This document shows, piece after piece, positions 17,374 to 25,720 of a stretch of 60,851 nt of DNA. The stretch's first letter is position 1. The number at the start of each line of letters is the position of its first letter. Position numbers and translations under genes: made by a program. The DNA is taken from positions 1 to 60,851 of the forward strand of contig NZ_SWLZ01000025.1 in the NCBI RefSeq assembly GCF_005502275.1. The letters run 5' to 3'. The notes beneath the pieces were generated by a model that was not told where the DNA came from, searched no databases, and saw only the letters and a program-made list of their open reading frames with translations. Source of the DNA: Robertmurraya siralis. GTDB lineage: Bacteria > Bacillota > Bacilli > Bacillales > Cytobacillaceae.

Positions 17374-17982
17374 TTATAATTTTACTTGCATGAAGCCTTG
17401 ATCAATTTTTACCTTTTGTATCATCGGATTATCTTTCGAATAGATTTCAATAACAACAGTTATCCAATTATCGTTATTAACTTGGCGGAGACCAAAAATC
17501 CATAATCCACGCTCTTCTAATTGTTTTATTTGTTCATTTAACATTATTTCTAATTCAAATCTTTGTCCAATCTCAATCATATTCCATATATCAATTACAT
17601 CAGCAACAGTAGCTAAAAAGCCCTGCACAACTTCAATTTGTTCTTCTGTATTACAGTCATGGTAGTCGTACCCAAAGCTATGGACAGAAGAGATCATTCG
17701 AGCAAGTTCTCTCCCGTTCATAACTCTTTGGAGAAACTTTGTATCTGCAAACTTTTGTTTTCCCTCATCTTTAAGCACATCTTCATTATCAAACAGACTT
17801 TCAAGTTCTGCCAGGTTAGTTTCTAATGCATTTAAAATAGAGAGTAAAGTTGCACTCTCAGCTTTTCCTGTGGCTTCTAATCTACGTACAGTCCTTTCAC
17901 TTACTTTTGCACTTTCGGCTAACTGAGCTTGAGTCCATAACTTTAAATTTCTAAGTTCCTTTACTTTATTTCCAATGTGCAT
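17374..17982 (-). CDS. XRE-family transcriptional regulator
   Basis: A 202-aa protein with an N-terminal helix-turn-helix (about residues 5-60: VKELRNLKLWTQAQLAESAKVSERTVRRLEATG) and a C-terminal part of unknown type. The start at 17982 is chosen because GAGGAG lies 9 bp upstream on the minus strand; an in-frame ATG 90 bases earlier lacks a site. It is divergent from the small gene at 18208. The HTH class is that of Cro/CI-like regulators of mobile elements. Target unknown. Confidence 0.8.
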   Translation of the reverse strand: MHIGNKVKELRNLKLWTQAQLAESAKVSERTVRRLEATGKAESATLLSILNALETNLAELESLFDNEDVLKDEGKQKFADTKFLQRVMNGRELARMISSVHSFGYDYHDCNTEEQIEVVQGFLATVADVIDIWNMIEIGQRFELEIMLNEQIKQLEERGLWIFGLRQVNNDNWITVVIEIYSKDNPMIQKVKIDQGFMQVKL

Positions 17983-18207
17983 TGATAACAGCTCCTCATC
18001 GCTATATTTGATATTATTATATATCTTAGAGTAAGAGTATTTAAGGTCAGCGATAGGACAATAAGAGGTCAATGTTAGGACATTGAGAATTTTAATAGTT
18101 TATACAAATATACATCAATCATATACTCTAATCACAAACCTCGATTACTATCGCAATTATTTATTTCTAACTATAATATAGTTAAAAATTTGCGGAGGAT
18201 GATTGAG

Positions 18208-18357
18208 ATGCTACATGAAAAGATGACGAAGAAAGAGCAAATACTACGGCTTCATAAAAAGGGGATGAAGCAGGTGGAAATTGCGAAGGAACTAAAAACT
18301 TATACAAATTACGTATGGAAAGTGATAAATGAAAACAAGGGTAAAGATACTATTTAA
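18208..18357 (+). CDS. small HTH-like protein
   Basis: A 49-aa protein, MLHEKMTKKEQILRLH, followed by KKGMKQVEIAKELKTYTNYV, which has the spacing of a resolvase- or transposase-type helix-turn-helix. GGAGG lies 9 bp before the ATG and a strong terminator lies 9 bp after the stop, so it is probably a complete small gene. It is divergent from the XRE regulator and may bind the shared intergenic region. Confidence 0.65.
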   Translation: MLHEKMTKKEQILRLHKKGMKQVEIAKELKTYTNYVWKVINENKGKDTI

Positions 18358-18365
18358 TGCTATAA

Positions 18366-18399
18366 CAGTCACTCGCTTCAAAATGAGTGGCTGTTTTTT
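18366..18399 (+). terminator. terminator of small HTH gene
   Basis: CAGTCACTC / GAGTGGCTG with one G-U pair, then TTTTTT. Confidence 0.85.
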
Positions 18400-18503
18400 G
18401 TGCTAATTACGATACAGTTAAAAGCAGAACTTAATTTAAATTTTCCCTTACTACATTTACAAAATAACCTGATAGAAATGTAAGAAATCTTTATTGATTT
18501 AAG

Positions 18504-18532
18504 TTATCAAAATTCTTCCTCATAACTATGAT
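18504..18532 (+). promoter_or_regulatory. promoter of BREX-side XRE regulator
   Basis: TTATCA, 17 bp, TATGAT. Two short inverted repeats follow before the gene: GATCATTCGATC near 18539 and TTTCCATTCTGGAAA near 18560, which are plausible operators. Confidence 0.5.
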
Positions 18533-18598
18533 AAAACGATCATTCGATCAGAAAGCAGGATTTCCATTCTGGAAAATGTAAACGAGGAGAGGATTAAA

Positions 18599-19027
18599 TT
18601 GAAAAAGGAACAGATGAGTGATGACTTCGGGAAGATGCTGAAAAAACTGCGAGAAGAGAGAGGAATGTCTCTTGGCAAGCTTTCAGAGTTAACAGGAATC
18701 TCAGCTTCATATCTTAACCGATTGGAGCGGTCAAAAAGAAAGTCTCCAGGGTTTCCTAAACTAATGGCACTTGCAGAGGCATTAAAAGTGGAACCATGGA
18801 CATTGGTTGGCTCCAGTTTGAGCTGGGACAAGGGTGAGACAATGAGCATTAAGGAATTGATATTCAATCATCAAATCCAACACAATGGAAATTTGCTCAC
18901 TGCAGAAGAAAAAGAGCTTCTTCTTGAAATAATTGAATTCATCTTGGATGCTGAATGGTCAAAAGAAAGTATTCTATCCGATCTCCAAGAAATCGGGGAA
19001 ATGATTAGCGAAATAAAGGAGCTATAA
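18599..19027 (+). CDS. XRE-family regulator upstream of BREX
   Basis: A 142-aa protein with an N-terminal Cro/CI-type helix-turn-helix (residues about 10-70: MLKKLREERGMSLGKLSELTGISASYLNRLERSKRK). The TTG start has GAGGAGAGG 7 bp upstream; an ATG five codons later is possible. The C-terminal helices are probably for dimerisation. Its place before the nuclease-like gene and the BREX operon suggests it regulates them, but it does not resemble the BrxR/WYL type usually linked to BREX. Confidence 0.8.
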   Translation: MKKEQMSDDFGKMLKKLREERGMSLGKLSELTGISASYLNRLERSKRKSPGFPKLMALAEALKVEPWTLVGSSLSWDKGETMSIKELIFNHQIQHNGNLLTAEEKELLLEIIEFILDAEWSKESILSDLQEIGEMISEIKEL

Positions 19028-19430
19028 TTGCCTCGGCGGTAACAGACTTACTGTTGCCGTTTACATACGGAATAGATATAAGTTATTAATGGTATAAATA
19101 TAAACTTCATATAAAATAAAGATTTCTCCGATACCTGGTATATAGAGCTTTACATAACATATATAGATGTTATTCATATGATATATATATGGAATGGATG
19201 TTCGTTTAGAATGCTTGACTATAGCCAATAACGGCTTTATAATTCACAGAAAATAGAAAAAATGGGGTGGGAATATGGTTTTGAAAAACCGGCAGAAGAA
19301 CAATTTTATAAGTAAAAGGCAAAGCACTTACCGAATCTGTAGATGAATTTGGTAGGTGCTTTTTTCATGTATTTATTTTTTACCAAAATTGATGAGTAAG
19401 GTATAACCAAATATCGAAAGGATGTATGGC
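19028..19430. other. gene-free spacer with terminator
   Basis: About 400 bp. It contains a hairpin CGGCGGTAACA/TGTTGCCG near 19035, runs of TATATA near 19130-19190 with a weak inverted repeat, and a good terminator at 19322-19365. A 23-codon frame from 19275, with GGGGTGGG before it, ends within that terminator and could be a leader peptide. Confidence 0.4.
19322..19365 (+). terminator. terminator upstream of nuclease-like gene
   Basis: AAGCACTTACC / GGTAGGTGCTT, with one G-U pair, then TTTT. Confidence 0.8.
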
Positions 19431-20528
19431 ATGAGTAAGAATGGTTCAATAAAAGAAAATATATTGTCTATATTCCTAAAGGAACATCCGCAATTGCTTT
19501 CAGATTCACTGGGTTTTCAAGTGGATAATATAATTCTGGAACAGAGACATGCTCATCGTAACATAGATATTCGGGGGGTTGATTCTAAACGAAGAATTCC
19601 CTTATATATTGAAGTTCAGCTTACGAAAGCAAATAACACATATTTGAATCGAGTGATAGAAATGATTGGGAGATATAATGAATCAGTCATAGTATGGATT
19701 GCAAAGTCATTTGATGAAGAAATTTTGGAAGAGCTAAAAAAATGGTTTACATCGTATCAGAAGGAGTTTGTTGATTTTTATGCATTATCGCTTCATGAAG
19801 ATGCTATTGGTGTATTGCAAAAACTAAATGAAATGTATAGTTTGGACATATATAAGAACTTTCATTTACTAAGGGAAATGAATCCCCTGCTAAATGTTGA
19901 ATTAGTGAACCTGCAAATTCATCCATCGCATTGTGGGCAGATTAATACAAATCCAACACTACCTGACTTTGATCGAACTGAAGATGTAAAGAGAGCAATG
20001 TTACAAGTGTTGCGTAGCAAGATACCGTATTTTCTTAATTTTCATTACGATAAAAAGACAAATCGAAATGATCGAATCCTTAGTTGCGGTGGGGGCAAAA
20101 CTGGTTTAATTTATAGATGCTCAGCAAAAGATGTTCGAAATCTTGCATTTGTGGAGTTATACTTCGACAAAGCAGAAAATGATTGGTACGAAGCATTTGA
20201 AAATATTGCAGACGAACTTCGTAAAAGTGTCTACCCTCATCTTACATTTGGAAAGAGAAGAATAGGGGTATATTTCAAACCAAAAGATAGTTACGAGCAG
20301 ACTTTCGAGGAGATTGTAGTTGTCTTTAAGAAAATGATAGATGGATTTTCTCCTTATATTCTTGGAGAAAAAGAAATTGGTATGACTGTTTCTGTAAAGG
20401 ATCATGATAATAATATCATGAAAAAATTTGTTCAAGTTCCAATCGAGTTACCAGAGCAACCACTTCCAACTGAAGATAGTTACAGAATTGAAATTGAGGA
20501 ATTATCCGAACTGTTGTTAACAAAGTAA
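19431..20528 (+). CDS. PD-(D/E)xK nuclease-like protein
   Basis: A 365-aa protein. Residues 40-65 read HAHRNIDIRGVDSKRRIPLY then IEVQ, with D46 and E61-x-Q63 fitting the active site of PD-(D/E)xK nucleases of the DUF4268-like group; Gln replaces the usual Lys. The C-terminal half (about 190-365) is of unknown type. The ATG at 19431 is preferred, with AAAGGA 9 bp upstream. It lies alone between terminators, directly before the BREX operon, and may be an added defence nuclease. Function is inferred. Confidence 0.6.
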   Translation: MSKNGSIKENILSIFLKEHPQLLSDSLGFQVDNIILEQRHAHRNIDIRGVDSKRRIPLYIEVQLTKANNTYLNRVIEMIGRYNESVIVWIAKSFDEEILEELKKWFTSYQKEFVDFYALSLHEDAIGVLQKLNEMYSLDIYKNFHLLREMNPLLNVELVNLQIHPSHCGQINTNPTLPDFDRTEDVKRAMLQVLRSKIPYFLNFHYDKKTNRNDRILSCGGGKTGLIYRCSAKDVRNLAFVELYFDKAENDWYEAFENIADELRKSVYPHLTFGKRRIGVYFKPKDSYEQTFEEIVVVFKKMIDGFSPYILGEKEIGMTVSVKDHDNNIMKKFVQVPIELPEQPLPTEDSYRIEIEELSELLLTK

Positions 20529-20536
20529 CACCATAG

Positions 20537-20573
20537 AAGGCTTCGTGTCTGTTGAGATGCGAAGTCCTTTTTT
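20537..20573 (+). terminator. terminator before BREX operon
   Basis: AAGGCTTCG / CGAAGTCCTT with a small bulge, then TTTTTTT. Confidence 0.8.
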
Positions 20574-20621
20574 TGTTTCTTGTAACATTTTAAGAGAATA
20601 AGTCGAATAGCCAGGATAAAA

Positions 20622-20650
20622 TTGAATTAAGAAATGAGTAAGAGTAAAAT
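20622..20650 (+). promoter_or_regulatory. promoter of BREX operon
   Basis: TTGAAT, 17 bp, TAAAAT, ending 32 bp before the first gene of the operon. Confidence 0.65.
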
Positions 20651-20681
20651 AAGAATTAAGTGAAATTCAGAGGTGAGTTTT

Positions 20682-20924
20682 TTGGAACTAAGACTTTTCT
20701 ATCGTACACAGAGAGATTTAGCAATAGCTTTAAATCAATTGGTGGATGCGTACTGGCAAGAAGAAATCAAAGAAGATGAGCTGATTGAAGGCGTTAAAGT
20801 TATGTATGAATATAATCGGGAGAAGCTGATAAAGAATAATGAATTTACCAAAGTAATTCAACAGCAAAGCGGAAAAAGACGATTAGCTTTAATTGGTAAA
20901 ATTTTAGAAAACGAAATAGGTTAA
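20682..20924 (+). CDS. small BREX-linked protein
   Basis: An 80-aa helical protein (MELRLFYRTQRDLAIALNQL onward) that I associate with a family of short proteins often encoded just before brxA in Firmicute BREX loci (TIGR04540-like, from memory). The TTG at 20682 is preferred, 5 bp after AGAGGTGA; a GTG nine bases earlier overlaps that site. It is the first gene of the operon, 27 bp before brxA. No catalytic motif is visible. Confidence 0.6.
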   Translation: MELRLFYRTQRDLAIALNQLVDAYWQEEIKEDELIEGVKVMYEYNREKLIKNNEFTKVIQQQSGKRRLALIGKILENEIG

Positions 20925-20951
20925 TAGTCTTGTGCGAAAGGTAGGATTTGG

Positions 20952-21548
20952 GTGACAATAGAGTTGGAATATTCTTCAAGTTTAAACGGTGCTTCCTATT
21001 TACTATTTGAATTAAAACAGGTCGTAAAATTGAAGCGAATGAATTTAACACCAGAAGAAATTAGAAGAAGGGTAGTTGAAGAAAACCTCTTCCAATTTGA
21101 GAAAAAGGGGAGAATTAATAGAACATTACCTTCCATTATGAGAAGAGCCGAAGTAATAGATTCTGTATTAGCAGATTTTATAGTAGAGGGTTCAATTGAA
21201 ATGAGTAAAGTAATTAATTTGTACGCCATTATGAAAACAGACTTACTGTTCTTTGAATTTATGAACGAAGTCATAAGCGAGAAATTTCGCAATAATGATT
21301 ACCTTATTGAGAAAAAGGATATTAACGTATTTTTTACTGCAAAAGCTGAACAAAGTGAAAAGGTTGCCAGTTGGAGTGCCATTAATAGGGAAAAGTTGAA
21401 ACGGGCATTTATGCAAGTGCTTTATGAAAGTGGACTATTAAAGGAACGGCGTAGCAATGAGTTAAATCGCCTTATCATTGATCAGCAATTAAGAGAGCAT
21501 CTAATCCATATTGGTGATGCACAGTATGTCCATGCGATGGGAGAGTAG
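20952..21548 (+). CDS. brxA: BREX protein BrxA
   Basis: A 198-aa protein of the BrxA family (DUF1819), with SYLLFELKQVVKLKRMNLTPEEIRRRV typical of its N-terminus. BrxA is a small DNA-binding component of type 1 BREX, with a fold like NusB. It starts with GTG after AAAGGTAGG and is separated from brxB by 3 bp. Required for defence in some BREX systems and dispensable in others. Confidence 0.88.
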   Translation: MTIELEYSSSLNGASYLLFELKQVVKLKRMNLTPEEIRRRVVEENLFQFEKKGRINRTLPSIMRRAEVIDSVLADFIVEGSIEMSKVINLYAIMKTDLLFFEFMNEVISEKFRNNDYLIEKKDINVFFTAKAEQSEKVASWSAINREKLKRAFMQVLYESGLLKERRSNELNRLIIDQQLREHLIHIGDAQYVHAMGE

Positions 21549-21551
21549 AAT

Positions 21552-22118
21552 ATGACAAACATCAATGCCAGACTGGATAAAATCATTCCTAAAATACGAG
21601 AAGACAAGTTTATTGAAGGAAGAGGACTTGGAAATGAAATTAGCTTTTATGTCTTTGACTATGAACCTGAACATGAATTAAAAGTCAGAGATTATGTGAA
21701 ACACATAAAAAAAGAATTTTCTTATGAAGGTAGAAATAGACGAATAATTGAGTTTGACCTATATAAAATGCTCATTGAAATAACAAAAGAAAAGAGGATT
21801 TTTGATCGGATATTTGAAATGGAAAAAAGGCAAGGAAAAGATGCACTTTTTAAAGCGATGACAACCTTTGCCAAACCAGATGTTTTTCTGCAAAAAATTA
21901 AAGAGCAGATTGAAGATCACAATGTTGTCCTTTTAACAGGCGTGGGGAAAGTATACCCGTTCGTACGGTCACACAATATTTTGAATAACCTTCAAGAAGT
22001 ATTGGATAAAACGCCAGTCATTATGTTTTTCCCAGGTCAGTATGATGGTCAATCGCTTCAATTATTTAGCAAATTTAAAGATGATAACTACTATCGTGCA
22101 TTTCGCTTGGTTGAATAA
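21552..22118 (+). CDS. brxB: BREX protein BrxB
   Basis: A 188-aa protein of the BrxB family (DUF1788), with the characteristic VVLLTGVGKVYPFVRSHNIL and MFFPGQYDGQSLQLF segments near residues 120-175. It is an essential component of BREX defence and DNA methylation in type 1 systems. It is tightly packed with brxA and brxC, which follows after 19 bp. Confidence 0.9.
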   Translation: MTNINARLDKIIPKIREDKFIEGRGLGNEISFYVFDYEPEHELKVRDYVKHIKKEFSYEGRNRRIIEFDLYKMLIEITKEKRIFDRIFEMEKRQGKDALFKAMTTFAKPDVFLQKIKEQIEDHNVVLLTGVGKVYPFVRSHNILNNLQEVLDKTPVIMFFPGQYDGQSLQLFSKFKDDNYYRAFRLVE

Positions 22119-22137
22119 ATGTTAAGGGGGAAATTAG

Positions 22138-25100
22138 ATGCTACTAAAAGAAATGTTTTTAAAAGATATTGAACGTGATATTCGTGGGGTTATTAAAGTT
22201 GCCCAAACAAACGAAGCAGATATTTATCAAGAATTAGACGAGTATGTTGTAACACAGGAATTACATAAACATTTTTCGAAGTTCTATGAAAACTATCTAA
22301 AAGGAGTCCAAGGTAAGACGGATAAGATGGGTGTGTGGATCAGCGGATTCTTCGGTTCGGGTAAATCGCACTTTCTTAAAATTCTTGCGTACCTTTTAGA
22401 AAACAGAGCAGTAGAAGGAAAGAAGCCTGTTGATTTCTTTGATGAAAAAATTAAAGACGCTCTTGTGTATGCCAATATGAAGCGGACAGCAGACGTGGAT
22501 ACAGAAGTCATTCTATTTAATATTGATTCCAAAAGCTCCTTAGATAACAAATCAAAAGAAGATGCCATTTTACGTGTATTTATGAAAGTGTTTTACGAGC
22601 ATCGTGGCTATTACGGTGACATTCCTGGTGTTGCTGAGATGGAAAAGTATTTAGATAAGCAAGGAGTTTACGAAATATTTAAGAATGAATTCCATGCTCT
22701 TGCGGGTGAACCATGGGAAGAACGCCGAAACAGTTTCTATTTTGATGCAGATTATGTCATTGGAGCATTAGTAAAAGCGACAAACATGACAGAAGAATCT
22801 GCACGTAATTGGTTTGAAAGTGGAGTTAACAATTTCGAAATTAGTATTGAAAAATTCGCAAAAGATGTAAAGGAATACATTGATAGCAAAGGTCCAAATT
22901 TCCATCTGGTATTTTTAGTCGACGAAATTGGTCAGTACATCGGGGATAACCGTAACTTGATGTTGAATCTACAAACGTTAACAGAAGATTTAGGGACATA
23001 TGCACAAGGTAAAGTCTGGATTATGGTCACTTCCCAAGAAAGCATTGACTCGATTATTAAAGTCAAAGGTGATGACTTTTCACGTATCCAAGGTCGTTTT
23101 GACACACGTTTATCTCTATCATCTATCTCGGTTGATGAGGTTATCAAAAAGCGTATTTTAGAAAAATATCCTCATGTGTTAGACAAGTTAAGAGCTGATT
23201 ATCCGAATAGAAGTGCCATCTTGAAAAATTTAATTAGTTTTAAAGAAAGTACAGCAGATCTTCGTGGCTATGAAGATGATATTGAATTTGCGGAAGTGTA
23301 TCCATTTGTACCATACCAATTTAAACTTCTTCAAAATGTCTTTGAGCAAGTACGTAAACATGGTTCTTCAGGAAAACACTTATCTGAAGGGGAACGTTCG
23401 ATGTTATCCGCATTTAAGGAAGCGGGACTTCAATATAAAGATGCAAAAGAAGGTTCACTTATTCCATTTTATGCGTTTTACGATACCATTAAGGAATTTT
23501 TAAACCCATCCATTTCAAGAGTAATCGAAGGGGCAAGCATGAACCCAGCTTTAAAAGATGATCCGTTTAACATTGATTTGTTAAAAGTGCTGTTCATGAT
23601 CAAGTACATTAAAGAGCTTCCAGCTAACATTGATAATATTGCAACTCTAATGGTCACACATATTGATGAAGACAAATTAGAGTTAAAAGAAAAAATCAAA
23701 GTGGCACTACGGAAGTTAATGTCACAAACACTAATCGGAAAGAACGGAGATAACTACCTGTTCTTAACTGATGATGAACAAGACATTAACCGAGAAATTA
23801 AACAGTTGAATGTTGATGAGAGCTTGGTAAAACGTGAATTAGCCCAATATATCTTTAATGACCTCTACGAAGAAAAACGGTTCACTTATTCAAAGGAATA
23901 TTCTTTCTCTTACAATCAAGTGATGGATGAAAAACCTTATGGTAATCAAACGTCAAACATCGGTATTCAAATCTTGTCACCACTATCAGACCATTATGCT
24001 AAGTCTGACCAAGAGCTAATGATGATGTCATCTGGCAATGGGGAAACGATATTGAAACTTGGCGGCAACGAAACATATGTAGAGGAAATGGAAGAAGCAT
24101 TGCGTATTGAAGAATACCGCAAGAAAAAGAACATTACTCAACTACCTGAAAATATTCAAAATATATTAAATAACAAACAAGCTGAAGCACGTGAAAGAAG
24201 ACGACGAGTGCGGGAATTATTGGAAGAAGGGATAAAAGACGGTGCATTCTTCGTTAACGGCGACAAAATGGACATTAAAGGCTCTACCGTTAAAGAAAAA
24301 ATGACTATAGCATTTAAGCATTTAGTCGATAACGTCTATACGAAATTAGGCTATGTGAAAGAGCATTTGGATAATGAGAGAGAGCTCATTTCTATTTTAG
24401 CTTCGGATGACCAACAAATTTCCTTTGACGAACAAATGATTCAAAGTCCAAATGCCCTTGCGAAAAGTGAAGTATATGAATATATCGACTTGCAGGAGCA
24501 ATTGAATAAACAAGTACGAGTGAAACTTGTGTATGACCGTTTTGTAGACAAACCTTATGGCTGGAAACAGCTTGATATTGCAGGTCTTCTTGCACAATTG
24601 CTAAAAGAGCAACGCATTCGGATTCGTTATAATTCGGAGTATTTAGAGCCAGAAATCGACACAAACAAATTATTGACGGTTTTCGGAAAAACAACGGAAG
24701 CGGATAAAGGGATTATTACAAAACGAGTGAAAGTGGATGAAGCCCTTCTTCGTACTGCAAGAAGAATTTGTAAAGAAGTATTTAATACAACAGATTTAGC
24801 AGATGATGAAGACGGTTTGGCAAAGGATATTCGTTCGCTTATTGCCAAGCAAATTGATGAAATCAATTCATTCAAATCACGTTATGAAGGTAGAAAATAT
24901 CCTGGTTTGAGTTTATTAAACAAAGGGTTAGAATACTTCGGGCAATTTAACAATCAATTGGATAATGCCTCTTTCTTTTTGAAACTGAAGGAAATGGAAG
25001 ATGATTTAGCTGACTGGGAAGAAGACATTGTGTATGTAAAGAGCTTTTTCGAATCGAATCAAAAGGATATTTTTGACCGAGGATTAGCAGGACTTGTAAA

Positions 25101-25710
25101 GTACGAAGAAAATAAATCGTACTTATCAGGTAACGAAGTAGAAAAAGCGATGCATCAACTTCGTAACATTGTGGAAGATCCGATTCCTTATAAAAACATT
25201 CGGGACATCCCTGGTTTACTTCATGCATTAGAGCAACAAATAGATGCTGTGTTAGTAGAGAAAAAAGCGAATGCCCATGAAAAATTACAAGCTGATTATA
25301 ATGAGTTAGTTTTACAAGCAACTCAGTATGGTGTTTCAAATGAAACGAAACAACGAGTTGAACAATATTATCAAGGATTAAAGGCGAGCCTTGAGCAATT
25401 TACAGATATATTCAAGGTGGATGCAACGATTTCGCAAAGTAATAGTTATAAAGAAAAGACACTAAAAGAAATAAGACAAGAAATTATAGAATGGCAACGA
25501 AAAAAAGCCGAAGAACAAAAGAAAATTGCGGGAACAGTTGTAGAGCCACCAATTGCACCAGTTGTTCAGAAACAGACGGTGAAAGTAAAAGAACTTGTGA
25601 CGGTGAAAACCTTGTCGACAGAAGAAGAAGTTGATTTGTACATCAATACGCTTTCCCATAAACTAAAGCAAATTATTAAAGCAAATAAACAGATTGAGTT
25701 TATTGAATAG
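22138..25710 (+). CDS. brxC: BREX ATPase BrxC
   Basis: A 1190-aa P-loop ATPase, the normal size for BrxC/PglY. Walker A is GFFGSGKSHF at residues 70-79; a likely Walker B is FLVDEIGQY near 260. The long C-terminal half is mostly helical and rich in Glu, Lys and Gln (coiled-coil type, about 690-730 and 1040-1150). BrxC is needed for both methylation and phage exclusion. It starts at ATG with AAGGGGG upstream and ends 10 bp before pglX. Confidence 0.94.
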   Translation: MLLKEMFLKDIERDIRGVIKVAQTNEADIYQELDEYVVTQELHKHFSKFYENYLKGVQGKTDKMGVWISGFFGSGKSHFLKILAYLLENRAVEGKKPVDFFDEKIKDALVYANMKRTADVDTEVILFNIDSKSSLDNKSKEDAILRVFMKVFYEHRGYYGDIPGVAEMEKYLDKQGVYEIFKNEFHALAGEPWEERRNSFYFDADYVIGALVKATNMTEESARNWFESGVNNFEISIEKFAKDVKEYIDSKGPNFHLVFLVDEIGQYIGDNRNLMLNLQTLTEDLGTYAQGKVWIMVTSQESIDSIIKVKGDDFSRIQGRFDTRLSLSSISVDEVIKKRILEKYPHVLDKLRADYPNRSAILKNLISFKESTADLRGYEDDIEFAEVYPFVPYQFKLLQNVFEQVRKHGSSGKHLSEGERSMLSAFKEAGLQYKDAKEGSLIPFYAFYDTIKEFLNPSISRVIEGASMNPALKDDPFNIDLLKVLFMIKYIKELPANIDNIATLMVTHIDEDKLELKEKIKVALRKLMSQTLIGKNGDNYLFLTDDEQDINREIKQLNVDESLVKRELAQYIFNDLYEEKRFTYSKEYSFSYNQVMDEKPYGNQTSNIGIQILSPLSDHYAKSDQELMMMSSGNGETILKLGGNETYVEEMEEALRIEEYRKKKNITQLPENIQNILNNKQAEARERRRRVRELLEEGIKDGAFFVNGDKMDIKGSTVKEKMTIAFKHLVDNVYTKLGYVKEHLDNERELISILASDDQQISFDEQMIQSPNALAKSEVYEYIDLQEQLNKQVRVKLVYDRFVDKPYGWKQLDIAGLLAQLLKEQRIRIRYNSEYLEPEIDTNKLLTVFGKTTEADKGIITKRVKVDEALLRTARRICKEVFNTTDLADDEDGLAKDIRSLIAKQIDEINSFKSRYEGRKYPGLSLLNKGLEYFGQFNNQLDNASFFLKLKEMEDDLADWEEDIVYVKSFFESNQKDIFDRGLAGLVKYEENKSYLSGNEVEKAMHQLRNIVEDPIPYKNIRDIPGLLHALEQQIDAVLVEKKANAHEKLQADYNELVLQATQYGVSNETKQRVEQYYQGLKASLEQFTDIFKVDATISQSNSYKEKTLKEIRQEIIEWQRKKAEEQKKIAGTVVEPPIAPVVQKQTVKVKELVTVKTLSTEEEVDLYINTLSHKLKQIIKANKQIEFIE

Positions 25711-25720
25711 GGTGAAATAG

